From NCBI GenBank assembly GCA_963596005.1, contig CAVBJF010000004.1, forward strand, positions 1 through 64,000: 64,000 nt of DNA. The letters run 5' to 3'. The DNA comes from Gallibacter pasteurianus_A (lineage in GTDB: Bacteria; Bacillota; Clostridia; Peptostreptococcales; Anaerovoracaceae). The notes below the pieces were generated by a model that saw nothing but the letters and a program-made list of their open reading frames with translations, was not told the DNA's origin and did not search any database. The position numbers and the translations under genes are program-made. This document shows, piece by piece, positions 51,137 through 60,039 of this stretch; position 1 is the first letter of the stretch; the number at the start of each line of letters is the position of its first letter.

Positions 51137-53200
51137 ATGGGAAGAGCGTTTCCATTAGAGAAGACAAGAAACATCGGTATCATGGCGCACATCGATGCCG
51201 GCAAAACAACAACAACAGAAAGAATCCTATTTTATACAGGCAGAACGCACAAAATCGGAGAAACTCACGATGGTGGTGCGACTATGGACTGGATGGAACA
51301 GGAACAAGAACGTGGTATCACGATCACATCTGCTGCAACCACAGCACAGTGGAAGGATTATCGAATCAACATTATAGATACTCCGGGCCACGTGGACTTT
51401 ACAGTAGAAGTAGAAAGATCACTTCGTGTGCTTGACGGAGCTGTAACAGTTCTTTGTGCAAAAGGTGGTGTCGAACCTCAGTCAGAAACAGTATGGCGCC
51501 AAGCTGAAAAGTACGGCGTACCAAGAATGATATTCGTAAACAAAATGGATATCTTAGGCGCTGATTTTTACAGGGTTGTTGACCAGGTAAAAAATAGGCT
51601 AAAGGCAAATGCTGTGCCTATCCAACTACCTATCGGATCTGAGGAGACTTTCGTTGGTATCATTGACCTTATCGAAATGAAAGCAGAAATATACGAAGAT
51701 GATCTCGGCAAGGTATTTGACATAGTTGAAATCCCTGACGATATGAAAGAAAAAGCAGCAGAGTGGAGGGAAAAACTTATTGAATCGGTTGCAGAGACAG
51801 ATGAAGAGCTTATGATGAAATTCCTTGAGGGCGAAGAGCTTACAAGAGATGAGATTATAAGCACTATCAGAAAGCAAACAATTGCAGGTGAGATGGTTCC
51901 TGTAACGTGTGGATCGGCATACAAAAACAAGGGCGTTCAGATGATGCTTGACGCAGTGGTAGACTTTATGCCTTCACCTCTAGACATTCCACCTATTAAG
52001 GGTATTAACCCTGACACAGGGGAAGAAGACGAGAGAGCCGCAGACGACAACGGTCCATTTGCAGCACTTGCATTTAAGATTATGGCTGACCCATTTGTAG
52101 GCAAGCTTGCATTCTTTAGAGTTTATTCGGGCACACTTGAGCCGGGCTCATATGTGTATAACTCTACAAAAGGTTCAAAAGAAAGAATCGGCAGAATTTT
52201 GCAGATGCATGCTAACAAAAGAGAAGAGCTTGACAGAGTATATGCAGGCGACATCGCGGCAGCGGTTGGTCTAAAAAACACAACAACAGGAGATACACTC
52301 TGTGATGAAAAACAGGAAATCATCCTTGAGTCTATGGAATTCCCTGATCCTGTAATAGAGATAGCTATCGAGCCTAAGACAAAGGCAGGACAGGAAAAGA
52401 TGGGCATCGCACTTGCAAAGCTTGCAGAAGAAGACCCAACATTTAAGACTTATACAAACGAGGATACAGGACAGACTATCATCGCAGGCATGGGTGAGCT
52501 TCACCTCGAAATTATCGTAGATAGATTGTTAAGAGAGTTTAAGGTTGAAGCAAACGTAGGTAAGCCACAAGTATCCTATAAAGAAACAATTACAAGTCAG
52601 TCTGATGTTGACCATAAGTACGCAAAGCAGTCAGGTGGTCACGGACAGTACGGTCATGTAAAAATCAAGGTTTATCCAAGAGAACCGGGCGAAGGCTTCG
52701 AATTTGTCAACTCGATCGTCGGAGGTGCTATTCCTAAGGAATACATTCCAAAAATCGAGGATGGTATTAAGGAAGCGATGGAAACAGGTCCTCTTGCGGG
52801 ATATCAGGTGGTAGATGTCGGCGTAGAGCTATATGATGGTTCTTACCACGAAGTTGACTCTTCTGAAATGGCCTTTAAACTTGCGGCATCTATGGCATTT
52901 AGAGAAGCCGTTAAGAAGGCAAATCCTGTATTGCTAGAACCTATCTTCAAGGTTGAAGTTACTGTTCCTGAGGAATACATGGGAGATGTTATAGGCGATA
53001 TTTCAGGTAGAAGGGGTCGTATCGAAGGCTCTGAGATCAACAACGGAGCAGTTGCAGTAAGAGGTTTTGTACCTCTTTCAGAGATGTTTGGATATGCAAC
53101 TGACCTAAGATCTAAAACACAGGGCAGAGGTACATATGTAATGCAATTTTCACATTACGAAAAACTTCCTGATAGCCTTGTAGAGAAGATAAATAAATAA
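51137..53200 (+). CDS. fusA: Elongation factor G
   Basis: A 687-residue translocase. Motifs are AHIDAGKTTTTERIL (G1), DTPGHVDFT (G3) and NKMD (G4). The domain IV sequence HGQYGHVKI and the domain V end follow. GAAAGGAGG precedes the ATG. It ends 67 bp before tuf copy 2. Confidence 0.99.
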   Translation: MGRAFPLEKTRNIGIMAHIDAGKTTTTERILFYTGRTHKIGETHDGGATMDWMEQEQERGITITSAATTAQWKDYRINIIDTPGHVDFTVEVERSLRVLDGAVTVLCAKGGVEPQSETVWRQAEKYGVPRMIFVNKMDILGADFYRVVDQVKNRLKANAVPIQLPIGSEETFVGIIDLIEMKAEIYEDDLGKVFDIVEIPDDMKEKAAEWREKLIESVAETDEELMMKFLEGEELTRDEIISTIRKQTIAGEMVPVTCGSAYKNKGVQMMLDAVVDFMPSPLDIPPIKGINPDTGEEDERAADDNGPFAALAFKIMADPFVGKLAFFRVYSGTLEPGSYVYNSTKGSKERIGRILQMHANKREELDRVYAGDIAAAVGLKNTTTGDTLCDEKQEIILESMEFPDPVIEIAIEPKTKAGQEKMGIALAKLAEEDPTFKTYTNEDTGQTIIAGMGELHLEIIVDRLLREFKVEANVGKPQVSYKETITSQSDVDHKYAKQSGGHGQYGHVKIKVYPREPGEGFEFVNSIVGGAIPKEYIPKIEDGIKEAMETGPLAGYQVVDVGVELYDGSYHEVDSSEMAFKLAASMAFREAVKKANPVLLEPIFKVEVTVPEEYMGDVIGDISGRRGRIEGSEINNGAVAVRGFVPLSEMFGYATDLRSKTQGRGTYVMQFSHYEKLPDSLVEKINK

Positions 53201-53267
53201 AATTGAATTTTATTCAAAACGTAAATATAAGAAAATATAACTTAACCTTAAATGGAGGAGATTTAAA

Positions 53268-54461
53268 ATGGCAAAGCAGAAATTTGAAAGAACAAAACCG
53301 CATATCAATATCGGTACAATCGGACACGTAGACCATGGTAAGACAACACTTACAGCAGCAATTACAACAACATTGCAGCAGAGATACGGTCTTGGTGAAA
53401 AGGTGGCATTTGACCAGATCGACAAAGCACCTGAAGAAAAGGAAAGAGGAATCACAATAGCAACAGCTCACGTAGAGTATGAAACACCAAACAGACACTA
53501 TGCTCACGTAGACTGCCCGGGCCACGCTGACTATGTAAAGAACATGATCACAGGTGCAGCACAGATGGACGGAGCAATCCTTGTAGTAGCAGCAACTGAC
53601 GGCCCAATGCCTCAGACAAGAGAGCACATATTGCTATCAAGACAGGTAGGCGTACCATATATCGTAGTATTCTTAAATAAGTGCGATATGGTAGACGACG
53701 AAGAGCTTCTTGAACTTGTAGAAATGGAAGTAAGAGAACTTCTAAACGAATATGAATTCCCAGGGGATGATACACCAATCATCAGAGGATCAGCTCTAAA
53801 GGCTCTTGAAGATCCTGCAGGTCCATGGGGAGATAAGATTGTAGAACTATTCGAAGCAATCGACAGCTATATCCCAGAACCAAAGAGAGATAACGATAAG
53901 CCATTCCTAATGCCTGTAGAGGACGTATTCTCAATAACAGGAAGAGGTACAGTAGCAACAGGAAGAGTAGAGCGTGGAGTACTTCATGTAGGAGAAGAAG
54001 TAGAGCTTATCGGCCTTACAGATGAAAAGAGAAAGATTACTATCACAGGAATCGAAATGTTTAGAAAGCTTCTTGACGAGGCACAGACAGGAGATAACAT
54101 CGGAGCACTTCTAAGAGGTGTACAAAGAGATGAAATCAAGAGAGGACAGGTACTTGCAGCACCGGGAACAATTCATCCGCATACAAAGTTCAAGGGCGAA
54201 GTATACGTACTAAAGAAAGAAGAAGGCGGAAGACATACACCATTCTTCAACGGATACAGACCACAGTTCTATTTCAGAACAACAGACGTAACAGGAGATC
54301 TAAAGCTTCCTGAAGGAACAGAGATGTGTATGCCTGGAGATAACATCACAATGGAAATCGACCTAATCACAGAGATTGCGATCGAAGAAGGACTAAGATT
54401 TGCGATCAGAGAAGGTGGCAGAACAGTAGGATCAGGCGTAGTAACAGAAATCATCGAATAA
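53268..54461 (+). CDS. tuf: Elongation factor Tu, copy 2
   Basis: The protein of 397 residues is identical to copy 1. It lies in the str operon after fusA, like tufA of E. coli. No separate promoter was recognised in the 67-bp gap; it is likely co-transcribed with fusA. Confidence 0.98.
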   Translation: MAKQKFERTKPHINIGTIGHVDHGKTTLTAAITTTLQQRYGLGEKVAFDQIDKAPEEKERGITIATAHVEYETPNRHYAHVDCPGHADYVKNMITGAAQMDGAILVVAATDGPMPQTREHILLSRQVGVPYIVVFLNKCDMVDDEELLELVEMEVRELLNEYEFPGDDTPIIRGSALKALEDPAGPWGDKIVELFEAIDSYIPEPKRDNDKPFLMPVEDVFSITGRGTVATGRVERGVLHVGEEVELIGLTDEKRKITITGIEMFRKLLDEAQTGDNIGALLRGVQRDEIKRGQVLAAPGTIHPHTKFKGEVYVLKKEEGGRHTPFFNGYRPQFYFRTTDVTGDLKLPEGTEMCMPGDNITMEIDLITEIAIEEGLRFAIREGGRTVGSGVVTEIIE

Positions 54462-54494
54462 TCATTAGATTATACTGTATAACTAAAAACAAAG

Positions 54495-54518
54495 GAGAGC
54501 CGGCAAGGCTCTCTTTTT
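54495..54518 (+). terminator. Terminator of tuf copy 2
   Basis: GAGAGCC/GGCTCTC with a 5-nt loop and TTTTT, the same as in copy 1. Confidence 0.85.
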
Positions 54519-54594
54519 GATGCTATAAGCATAGCTGTATATTGGCGAGATAAATATTATAGAAAAAAGAGGAGGGAAATTTTTCAAAAAATAG

Positions 54595-54623
54595 TTGACA
54601 TATATTTACATATATAGTAATAT
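54595..54623 (+). promoter_or_regulatory. Promoter of the PC4-like gene
   Basis: TTGACA (54595-54600), 17 bp and TAATAT (54618-54623). The spacer TATATTTACATATATAG shares a 13-nt run with the promoter of the 54-aa gene and has TTAC/GTAA dyad symmetry. Confidence 0.7.
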
Positions 54624-54663
54624 AAGGACATCCCCGATAAGAAAAAAGAAAGGAGAAATGTGA

Positions 54664-54906
54664 ATGGCTGTTAATGAGAGAGAAAGAAACGAGATCGTAT
54701 ATGATGTAAAACGCCATATCGGAGTTGTGGCAATATATCCGACAGGCTGGCAAAAGGAGTTAAACCTGATTGCATGGAACAACTCCGCACCAAAGTACGA
54801 TATTCGTGATTGGGATGCAGAGCATAAACATATGTCAAGAGGCATCACACTCCATAAAGAGGAGATGAAAGCACTCGGCGAGATGCTCCGGTCCGAAAAG
54901 TTCTAA
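54664..54906 (+). CDS. PC4/YdbC-like single-stranded DNA-binding protein
   Basis: An 80-residue protein of the YdbC family, related to the eukaryotic coactivator PC4. The motif is GWQKELNLIAWNNSAPKYD, then IRDWDAEHKHMSRGITL and a C-terminal helix. It should bind single-stranded DNA as a dimer; a role in transcription or replication is not proven. AAAGGAG lies before the ATG, and an in-frame ATG-TGA (54658) immediately precedes it. It has its own promoter and terminator. Confidence 0.87.
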   Translation: MAVNERERNEIVYDVKRHIGVVAIYPTGWQKELNLIAWNNSAPKYDIRDWDAEHKHMSRGITLHKEEMKALGEMLRSEKF

Positions 54907-54948
54907 CTCAAAAGCAAAACAAAATGCAGCGAAAGCTGCGGGAATAGT

Positions 54949-54990
54949 CCACTGATAAACCGTGGCAGGCACTTATCAGTGGGCTTTTTT
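54949..54990 (+). terminator. Terminator of the PC4-like gene
   Basis: CCACTGATAA (54949-54958) and TTATCAGTGG (54973-54982) form a perfect 10-bp stem followed by GCTTTTTTC. Confidence 0.85.
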
Positions 54991-54998
54991 CTTTACAA

Positions 54999-55027
54999 TT
55001 GCTATTATATTTTATCTGGAATATAAT
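54999..55027 (+). promoter_or_regulatory. Promoter of the uridine-kinase-like gene
   Basis: TTGCTA (54999-55004), 17 bp and TATAAT (55022-55027). The leader of about 57 nt contains AACACA/TGTGTT able to form a hairpin. Confidence 0.6.
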
Positions 55028-55090
55028 AAACTTCGAAGTAGCGTTAATAACACACGAGTATTTATTTGTGTTAAAAAATAGGAAGTAATT

Positions 55091-56749
55091 ATGAAAGTAT
55101 ACTTAAAAAAGGATTTATACGATAATTTCAAAGAAATAGAGGTGCCAAACGATACAACAGTTGAGCACATATATTTTAGGTACAAAAATGAGCTTACAAA
55201 TGAGGTGCTTGCAGCAAAAATCGACAACAAGGACAGTATGCTAAATCAGAGCGTAAAAGAGGGTTCATATATCGAATTTTTGGACAGGAGAAACAGGCAT
55301 GCGGCACTCATATACAGGCACAGTTTAGTTTTGCTTTATGCAAAAGCAGTTCTTGATGTTACAGAAAAAGGGAGTGTTGAGATAAAAAACTCCTTAAACC
55401 AAGGCCTTTATACAGAAATCAAGGGCATAGGCGATATAGATGAAAATTTAGTAGTTGCGATTGAAAAAAGAATGCGAGAGATTGTAGAGGCAGATATACC
55501 TATCAAAACGGTAGTGCTTGATGCAGGCACAAGCCTCGACTTTTTTGATAGACACAATATGACGGACAAAAAGAAGAGATTGCAAAGGGCTGCACGAGAT
55601 AAAAAGATAGTTTTATGCGAACTGGACGGATATTTAGACTTTTTGTATGATATCGTGGTTCCGTCTACAGGCTATATCAACGCGTTTGATTTACGAAAAT
55701 ACAGGAGAGGCGTATTACTGCGATTTCCGCAGGGACACAATCCGAAGACAAACACCTATGAGGACCAAAAGTTTTTATATAAGGCATTTGCCGAAACCGA
55801 GGTTTGGCAGGACAGACTTGGTATAAGCTATGTGAGCGATCTAAATCAAAAGATAAAAGAAGGCTCGATGAAAGAGGTGATACAGCTCAGCGAGGCACTC
55901 CATGACAAAAAGATTATAGAGATAGCAAAGGAAATAAAGGAAAAGAAAAAAAGGATAATCCTAATTTCAGGGCCTTCATCCTCAGGCAAAACAACATTCG
56001 CGAGGAGGCTTTGCATACAGCTGAAGGTGGAGGGTTATTTCCCATTGTATCTTGGCACTGATGATTATTTTATCGATAGAGAGGATACACCGATTGATGA
56101 AAACGGCGAACGAGATTTTGAGAGCCTAAGAGCTCTTGATGTTGAATTGTTTAATTCCGATATGAACAGCCTGCTTGCCGGCAAGGAAACAGATTTGCCG
56201 ACATACGATTTTTTGATTGGCAAAAAGGTCTTTGGAAATAGAAAAACCAAAATTTCAAAAAAGGCACCTATCATCATCGAAGGCATTCATGCTCTAAATG
56301 CTGCTTTGAGCGAAAAGATTGCAGACGAAGAAAAATACAAAATATATATAAGCCCGCTGACGGGATTGAATATAGACAGCCACAACTGTGTGCCGACGAC
56401 AGACAACAGGATGCTCAGAAGGCTTGTAAGAGACCATTTGTACCGCGGTAAAAATGCGATAGATACTCTAAACGAATGGCCTGGGGTTATGCGAGGCGAG
56501 CGGGAAAATATATTTCCGTATGGTGATACGGCAGATCAATTTTTTAATTCGGTATACATATACGAAATGGCAGTGCTCAAAAAGTATGCAAAACCCCTTT
56601 TGGAGCAGGTACCGAAGGAAGAACCTCAATACAGTGAGGCGGTCAGGCTTTTGAGGCTCTTGGAATTCTTTGATGAGTTTGACAATGACGAGCTCATACC
56701 AAACAATTCAATACTCAGAGAATTTATAGGCGGTAGTATATTTTTGTAG
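55091..56749 (+). CDS. Uridine kinase-like protein with N-terminal TGS/tRNA-synthetase-like domains
   Basis: This 552-residue protein has a TGS-like N-terminus (about residues 1-65), then a segment like the second additional (editing-type) domain of threonyl-tRNA synthetase (residues about 65-230, with HSLVLLYAKAVLD). A uridine kinase/phosphoribulokinase domain follows with P-loop GPSSSGKTTFAR (about 295). TDDYFIDREDTP and IIIEGIHALN are kinase motifs. This architecture is widespread in clostridia and Thermotoga, but the phosphorylated substrate is not firmly known. It is a single-gene unit. Confidence 0.88.
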   Translation: MKVYLKKDLYDNFKEIEVPNDTTVEHIYFRYKNELTNEVLAAKIDNKDSMLNQSVKEGSYIEFLDRRNRHAALIYRHSLVLLYAKAVLDVTEKGSVEIKNSLNQGLYTEIKGIGDIDENLVVAIEKRMREIVEADIPIKTVVLDAGTSLDFFDRHNMTDKKKRLQRAARDKKIVLCELDGYLDFLYDIVVPSTGYINAFDLRKYRRGVLLRFPQGHNPKTNTYEDQKFLYKAFAETEVWQDRLGISYVSDLNQKIKEGSMKEVIQLSEALHDKKIIEIAKEIKEKKKRIILISGPSSSGKTTFARRLCIQLKVEGYFPLYLGTDDYFIDREDTPIDENGERDFESLRALDVELFNSDMNSLLAGKETDLPTYDFLIGKKVFGNRKTKISKKAPIIIEGIHALNAALSEKIADEEKYKIYISPLTGLNIDSHNCVPTTDNRMLRRLVRDHLYRGKNAIDTLNEWPGVMRGERENIFPYGDTADQFFNSVYIYEMAVLKKYAKPLLEQVPKEEPQYSEAVRLLRLLEFFDEFDNDELIPNNSILREFIGGSIFL

Positions 56750-56847
56750 TTTAAAGCTAAAACTAATATAAAACAGATATATTTTTTTCGACAACTGTGT
56801 TCAACAAAAGAATAGAATAAAGAAACGCAAGGAAGCGTGTAACGGAT

Positions 56848-56884
56848 AACTCGCAATAAAGCCTGAAAATTGCGAGTTTTTATA
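56848..56884 (+). terminator. Terminator of the uridine-kinase-like gene
   Basis: AACTCGCAAT/ATTGCGAGTT (56848-56857/56869-56878), 11-nt loop, followed by TTTTATATT. Confidence 0.82.
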
Positions 56885-56928
56885 TTGCAAAAACACGAAA
56901 AACGCAAAAATTAATTTCAAAAAAACTG

Positions 56929-56957
56929 TTGATTTTAACAGAAGCATAATGTATACT
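56929..56957 (+). promoter_or_regulatory. Promoter of the S10 operon
   Basis: TTGATT (56929-56934), 17 bp and TATACT (56952-56957). Confidence 0.72.
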
Positions 56958-56963
56958 AATAGG

Positions 56964-57208
56964 GCTTGCATAAGGCGAAGAGGTGGGAAGTTGCTGAGCT
57001 ATCAGGTAATTTCCACTGAGAATTGTCTCCGCATGACGGAGTCGAAGGGATTCGCTGTTTTTGCGTGTGGGCGCCTAAAGGAAACACACGGAAGCGTGTA
57101 CAAGCAAGCGAAAAAGGGATACAAACCCGTGTATGCGTTGAAAAAGACGGCAATAAACCCCTTGTACGAGAATAGCGAAAACAGTACAAAAAAACAGGAG
57201 GAACAAAA
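56964..57208 (+). ncRNA. Structured leader RNA of the S10 operon
   Basis: A leader of about 245 nt with CTCCG/CGGAG (57027-57041) and a possible switch: ACACG at 57086-57090 can pair with CGTGT at 57064-57068 or with CGTGT at 57095-57099. Gammaproteobacterial S10 operons are controlled by L4 through a leader of this kind; the mechanism here is unknown. No terminator with a T tract was seen in it. Confidence 0.6.
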
Positions 57209-57520
57209 ATGAGCGAATTACAAAAAATCAGAATTAAGCTAAAGGCTTATGACCACGCAATTTTGGATCGTAGTGCTGCAAAGATTGTAGAGACTGTTAA
57301 AAAGACAGGCGCAGAAGTTTCAGGTCCAATACCTCTTCCAACAGAGAAGGAAGTAATAACTATCTTGAGAGCGGTTCATAAGTACAAGGACAGCAGAGAA
57401 CAGTTCGAGCAGAGAACTCATAAGAGATTGATCGACATCTCGGCGGCGACTGCAAAGACAACGGATGCTCTTACAAAGTTAGAGCTACCTGCAGGCGTTG
57501 ATATCGAAATCAAATTGTAA
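57209..57520 (+). CDS. rpsJ: Ribosomal protein S10
   Basis: A 103-residue protein with IRIKLKAYDHAILDRSAAKIVETVKKTG and the PLPTEKE motif; in other systems it also partners NusB in antitermination. AGGAGG precedes the ATG. It is the first gene of the S10 operon. Confidence 0.98.
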   Translation: MSELQKIRIKLKAYDHAILDRSAAKIVETVKKTGAEVSGPIPLPTEKEVITILRAVHKYKDSREQFEQRTHKRLIDISAATAKTTDALTKLELPAGVDIEIKL

Positions 57521-57548
57521 AAACCGGAGCGATAAGCTCTCTTAGTAT

Positions 57549-57574
57549 GATTGATGAGGCAAAGCCAATCAATC
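57549..57574 (+). repeat. Hairpin between rpsJ and rplC
   Basis: GATTGAT-GA-GGC-AAA-GCC-A-ATCAATC pairs over 7 + 3 bp with small bulges. No T tract follows, so it is probably not a terminator. Confidence 0.55.
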
Positions 57575-57600
57575 CGCTGTAAGAAATAGGAGGAATATTT

Positions 57601-58236
57601 ATGAAAACAATTTTAGGAAAGAAAATCGGTATGACTCAGATTTTCGATGAGGAAGGTGTGGTCATTCCGGTGACTGTCATCGAGGCAGGCCCACAGGTAG
57701 TGACACAGATCAAGACTGTCGAGACAGACGGATATGAGGCTGTACAGGTTGCATTCGGCGACACAAAGCCACACAGAGTCAATAAACCTGCAAAGGGTCA
57801 TTTTGAAAAAGCAGGAGTTGAGCTCAAAAAGCATCTCATGGAGTTTAAGCCGGAAGAAGGAGCCCAGTATGAGGTGGGACAGGTGATGACAGCCGCAGAC
57901 TTCGAAGAAGGAGTTAAGGTCGATGTGATAGGAGTGTCAAAGGGAAAAGGCACACAGGGTAACATCAAGAGACACGGACATCACAGAGGACCTATGAGTC
58001 ACGGTTCTAAGCATAAGAGATTAGCAGGTGCGCTTGCTGGTGCATCTTATCCGGGTAGAGTATTCAAGGGAAACAAAGGGCCTGGAAGAATGGGAAGAGA
58101 CACTGTAACAGTACAAAATATCGACCTTGTAAAAGTTATTGCAGACAGAAACGTAATCCTTGTTAAAGGTGCTGTACCGGGAGGCAAAGGCAACTTGGTA
58201 AAAGTACGCATGGCTATCAAGGGTCAAGGTAAATAA
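57601..58236 (+). CDS. rplC: Ribosomal protein L3
   Basis: A 211-residue protein opened by KTILGKKIGMTQIFDEEG, with GHFEKAG and the HHRGPMSHGSKHKR loop reaching the peptidyl transferase centre. AGGAGG precedes the ATG. Confidence 0.98.
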   Translation: MKTILGKKIGMTQIFDEEGVVIPVTVIEAGPQVVTQIKTVETDGYEAVQVAFGDTKPHRVNKPAKGHFEKAGVELKKHLMEFKPEEGAQYEVGQVMTAADFEEGVKVDVIGVSKGKGTQGNIKRHGHHRGPMSHGSKHKRLAGALAGASYPGRVFKGNKGPGRMGRDTVTVQNIDLVKVIADRNVILVKGAVPGGKGNLVKVRMAIKGQGK

Positions 58237-58260
58237 GCACTTTAGGAAGGAGGAACGACA

Positions 58261-58884
58261 ATGGCAAAAGTAAAAGTATTGAGTATGACCGGCACAGAGA
58301 CAGGCACTATCGAGCTAAACGATGCAATCTTTGGTATCGAGCCTAATCAAAATGCGGTTCATGCAGTGGTAAAAAATTATTTAGCCAACAGAAGACAGGG
58401 CACTCAGTCGGCAAAGACAAGAGGAGAAGTCAGAGGCGGTGGCAGAAAGCCTTTTAGACAAAAGGGCACCGGCCGTCACAGACAGGGTTCGACAACAGAC
58501 CCATCGCAGATAGGCGGAGGAGTTGTGTTCGCACCAAAGCCAAGAAGCTACAGATATACATTACCAAAGAAATTGAGAAGATTGGCAATGTTATCAGCGC
58601 TTTCTTCCAAGGTGGCGGAAAAAGAAATTATCGTTTTAGACGAATTGAAGTTTGATGCACCAAAAACAAAGGAAATGATCAAGGTGCTCGAAAATGTAAA
58701 GGCAGGTAAAAAAGCACTTATCGTAACAGCTGAAAAGGACGAGAATGTTGTAAGATCTGCTGCAAATATCCCGGGAGTAAGGACAGCTCTTGTAGGTACA
58801 ATGAATGTATACGAAATCATCAATCACGAAAACTTCATTGTAACAAAAGAAGCTATTGAAAAGATTGAGGAGGTGTATTCATAA
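58261..58884 (+). CDS. rplD: Ribosomal protein L4
   Basis: A 207-residue protein with the tunnel loop TRGEVRGGGRKPFRQKGTGRHRQGS in part. Its stop overlaps the rplW ATG (TAATG). L4 is the known repressor of S10 operons in gammaproteobacteria. Confidence 0.98.
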   Translation: MAKVKVLSMTGTETGTIELNDAIFGIEPNQNAVHAVVKNYLANRRQGTQSAKTRGEVRGGGRKPFRQKGTGRHRQGSTTDPSQIGGGVVFAPKPRSYRYTLPKKLRRLAMLSALSSKVAEKEIIVLDELKFDAPKTKEMIKVLENVKAGKKALIVTAEKDENVVRSAANIPGVRTALVGTMNVYEIINHENFIVTKEAIEKIEEVYS

Positions 58885-59174
58885 TGAGAACACCATACGA
58901 TGTAATATTAAAGCCTGTAATCACAGAAACATCTATGGCAGATGCACAGGACAAAAAATATACATTTAAGGTTGCAACAGATGCAAACAAAACACAGGTA
59001 AAAGATGCTATAGAAGAAATATTTGATGTAGAAGTCGCAAAAGTAAACATCATGAACGTTAAAGGTAAATTAAAGAGAATGGGAAGAAATGTCGGTTACA
59101 CATCTGCTTCAAAGAAGGCTGTAGTAACACTTACTAAGGACAGTAAGGAAATAGAATTCTTCCAAGGACTATAA
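58884..59174 (+). CDS. rplW: Ribosomal protein L23
   Basis: A 96-residue protein beginning TPYDVILKPVITETS, with KYTFKVATDANKTQVKDAIE. It lies at the tunnel exit, where trigger factor and SRP dock. Start overlaps the rplD stop. Confidence 0.98.
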   Translation: MRTPYDVILKPVITETSMADAQDKKYTFKVATDANKTQVKDAIEEIFDVEVAKVNIMNVKGKLKRMGRNVGYTSASKKAVVTLTKDSKEIEFFQGL

Positions 59175-59188
59175 GGAGGTAGGCGACG

Positions 59189-60022
59189 ATGGGAATTAAA
59201 AAATACAATCCGACCACTCCCGGCTTGAGAGGAATGACTACTTCAACATTTGAAGAGATTACGACAAGCACACCGGAAAAATCACTTACAGTAACTCTTA
59301 AAAAACATTCGGGCAGAAACTCGAGAGGTAAGATTACAGTAAGACATAGAGGTGGCGGATATAGACCTAAATACAGAATCATAGATTTTAAAAGAACTAA
59401 GGATGGTATTCCCGGTAAGGTTACAACAATCGAATACGATCCAAACAGAAGCGCAAACATCGCTTTGATCGTATACGCTGACGGTGAGAAAAAGTACATC
59501 ATCGCACCGGAGGGTCTAAAGGTTGGCAATATCATCGAATCAGGGAAGGATGCAGACATAAAGGTAGGAAATGCATTGCCGCTTGCAAACATTCCTGTAG
59601 GTACTATGATTCACAATGTAGAGCTAAAGCAGGGCAAAGGCGCACAGCTTGCAAGATCAGCAGGCAACGGAGCACAGCTCATGGCAAAAGAGGGAGACTA
59701 TGCGCAGGTAAGACTTCCTTCCGGAGAAGTTCGTAAGGTTAGAATCGAATGCAGAGCAACAATCGGTGAAGTTGGTAATGCGGACCATGCAAACATCAAC
59801 ATCGGTAAGGCAGGCAGAAAAAGGCATATGGGCATAAGACCTACAGTCAGAGGTTCTGTAATGAACCCTAACGACCACCCACACGGTGGTGGTGAAGGTA
59901 AGGCAGGTATCGGTAGAGTCGGTCCTGTGACACCTTGGGGTAAACCGGCACTCGGTTATAAGACAAGAAAGAAGAACAAACCATCTAACAAGTATATTGT
60001 TAAGAGAAGAAACGAAAAATAA
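59189..60022 (+). CDS. rplB: Ribosomal protein L2
   Basis: A 277-residue protein with KKYNPTTPGLRGMT, GRNSRGKITVRHRGGG in part, and VRGSVMNPNDHPHGGGEG including the conserved His. It is a core protein of the peptidyl transferase region. Confidence 0.98.
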   Translation: MGIKKYNPTTPGLRGMTTSTFEEITTSTPEKSLTVTLKKHSGRNSRGKITVRHRGGGYRPKYRIIDFKRTKDGIPGKVTTIEYDPNRSANIALIVYADGEKKYIIAPEGLKVGNIIESGKDADIKVGNALPLANIPVGTMIHNVELKQGKGAQLARSAGNGAQLMAKEGDYAQVRLPSGEVRKVRIECRATIGEVGNADHANINIGKAGRKRHMGIRPTVRGSVMNPNDHPHGGGEGKAGIGRVGPVTPWGKPALGYKTRKKNKPSNKYIVKRRNEK

Positions 60023-60039
60023 AGGAAGGAGCAAATATA

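Larger units (their letters stand above)
53262..54519 (+). repeat. tuf direct repeat, copy 2 (1,258 bp)
   Basis: The counterpart of 37670-38927. It begins 6 nt before the ATG and ends just after the terminator. Upstream sequence differs (GGAGGAGA versus GGAGGAAA), so the two copies keep separate ribosome binding sites. Confidence 0.92.
56750..57208 (+). other. Gene-free interval: terminator, S10 promoter and leader
   Basis: About 460 bp that holds the end of the kinase transcript (terminator at 56848), the S10 operon promoter (56929) and its leader. The word GGAAGCGTGTA occurs at 56831-56841 and again in the leader at 57090-57100. A frame across 56949-57212 is not supported as a gene. Confidence 0.7.

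Noticed and set aside
54658..54666. In-frame ATG-TGA minimal frame before the PC4-like start
   Set aside because: It is only 2 nt from the ribosome binding site, while the ATG at 54664 has ideal spacing. Likely chance.
56949..57212. Open frame of 87 codons across the S10 leader
   Set aside because: It overlaps the S10 promoter -10 region and the rpsJ start, has no ribosome binding site and a composition unlike neighbours. The region is better explained as structured leader RNA.
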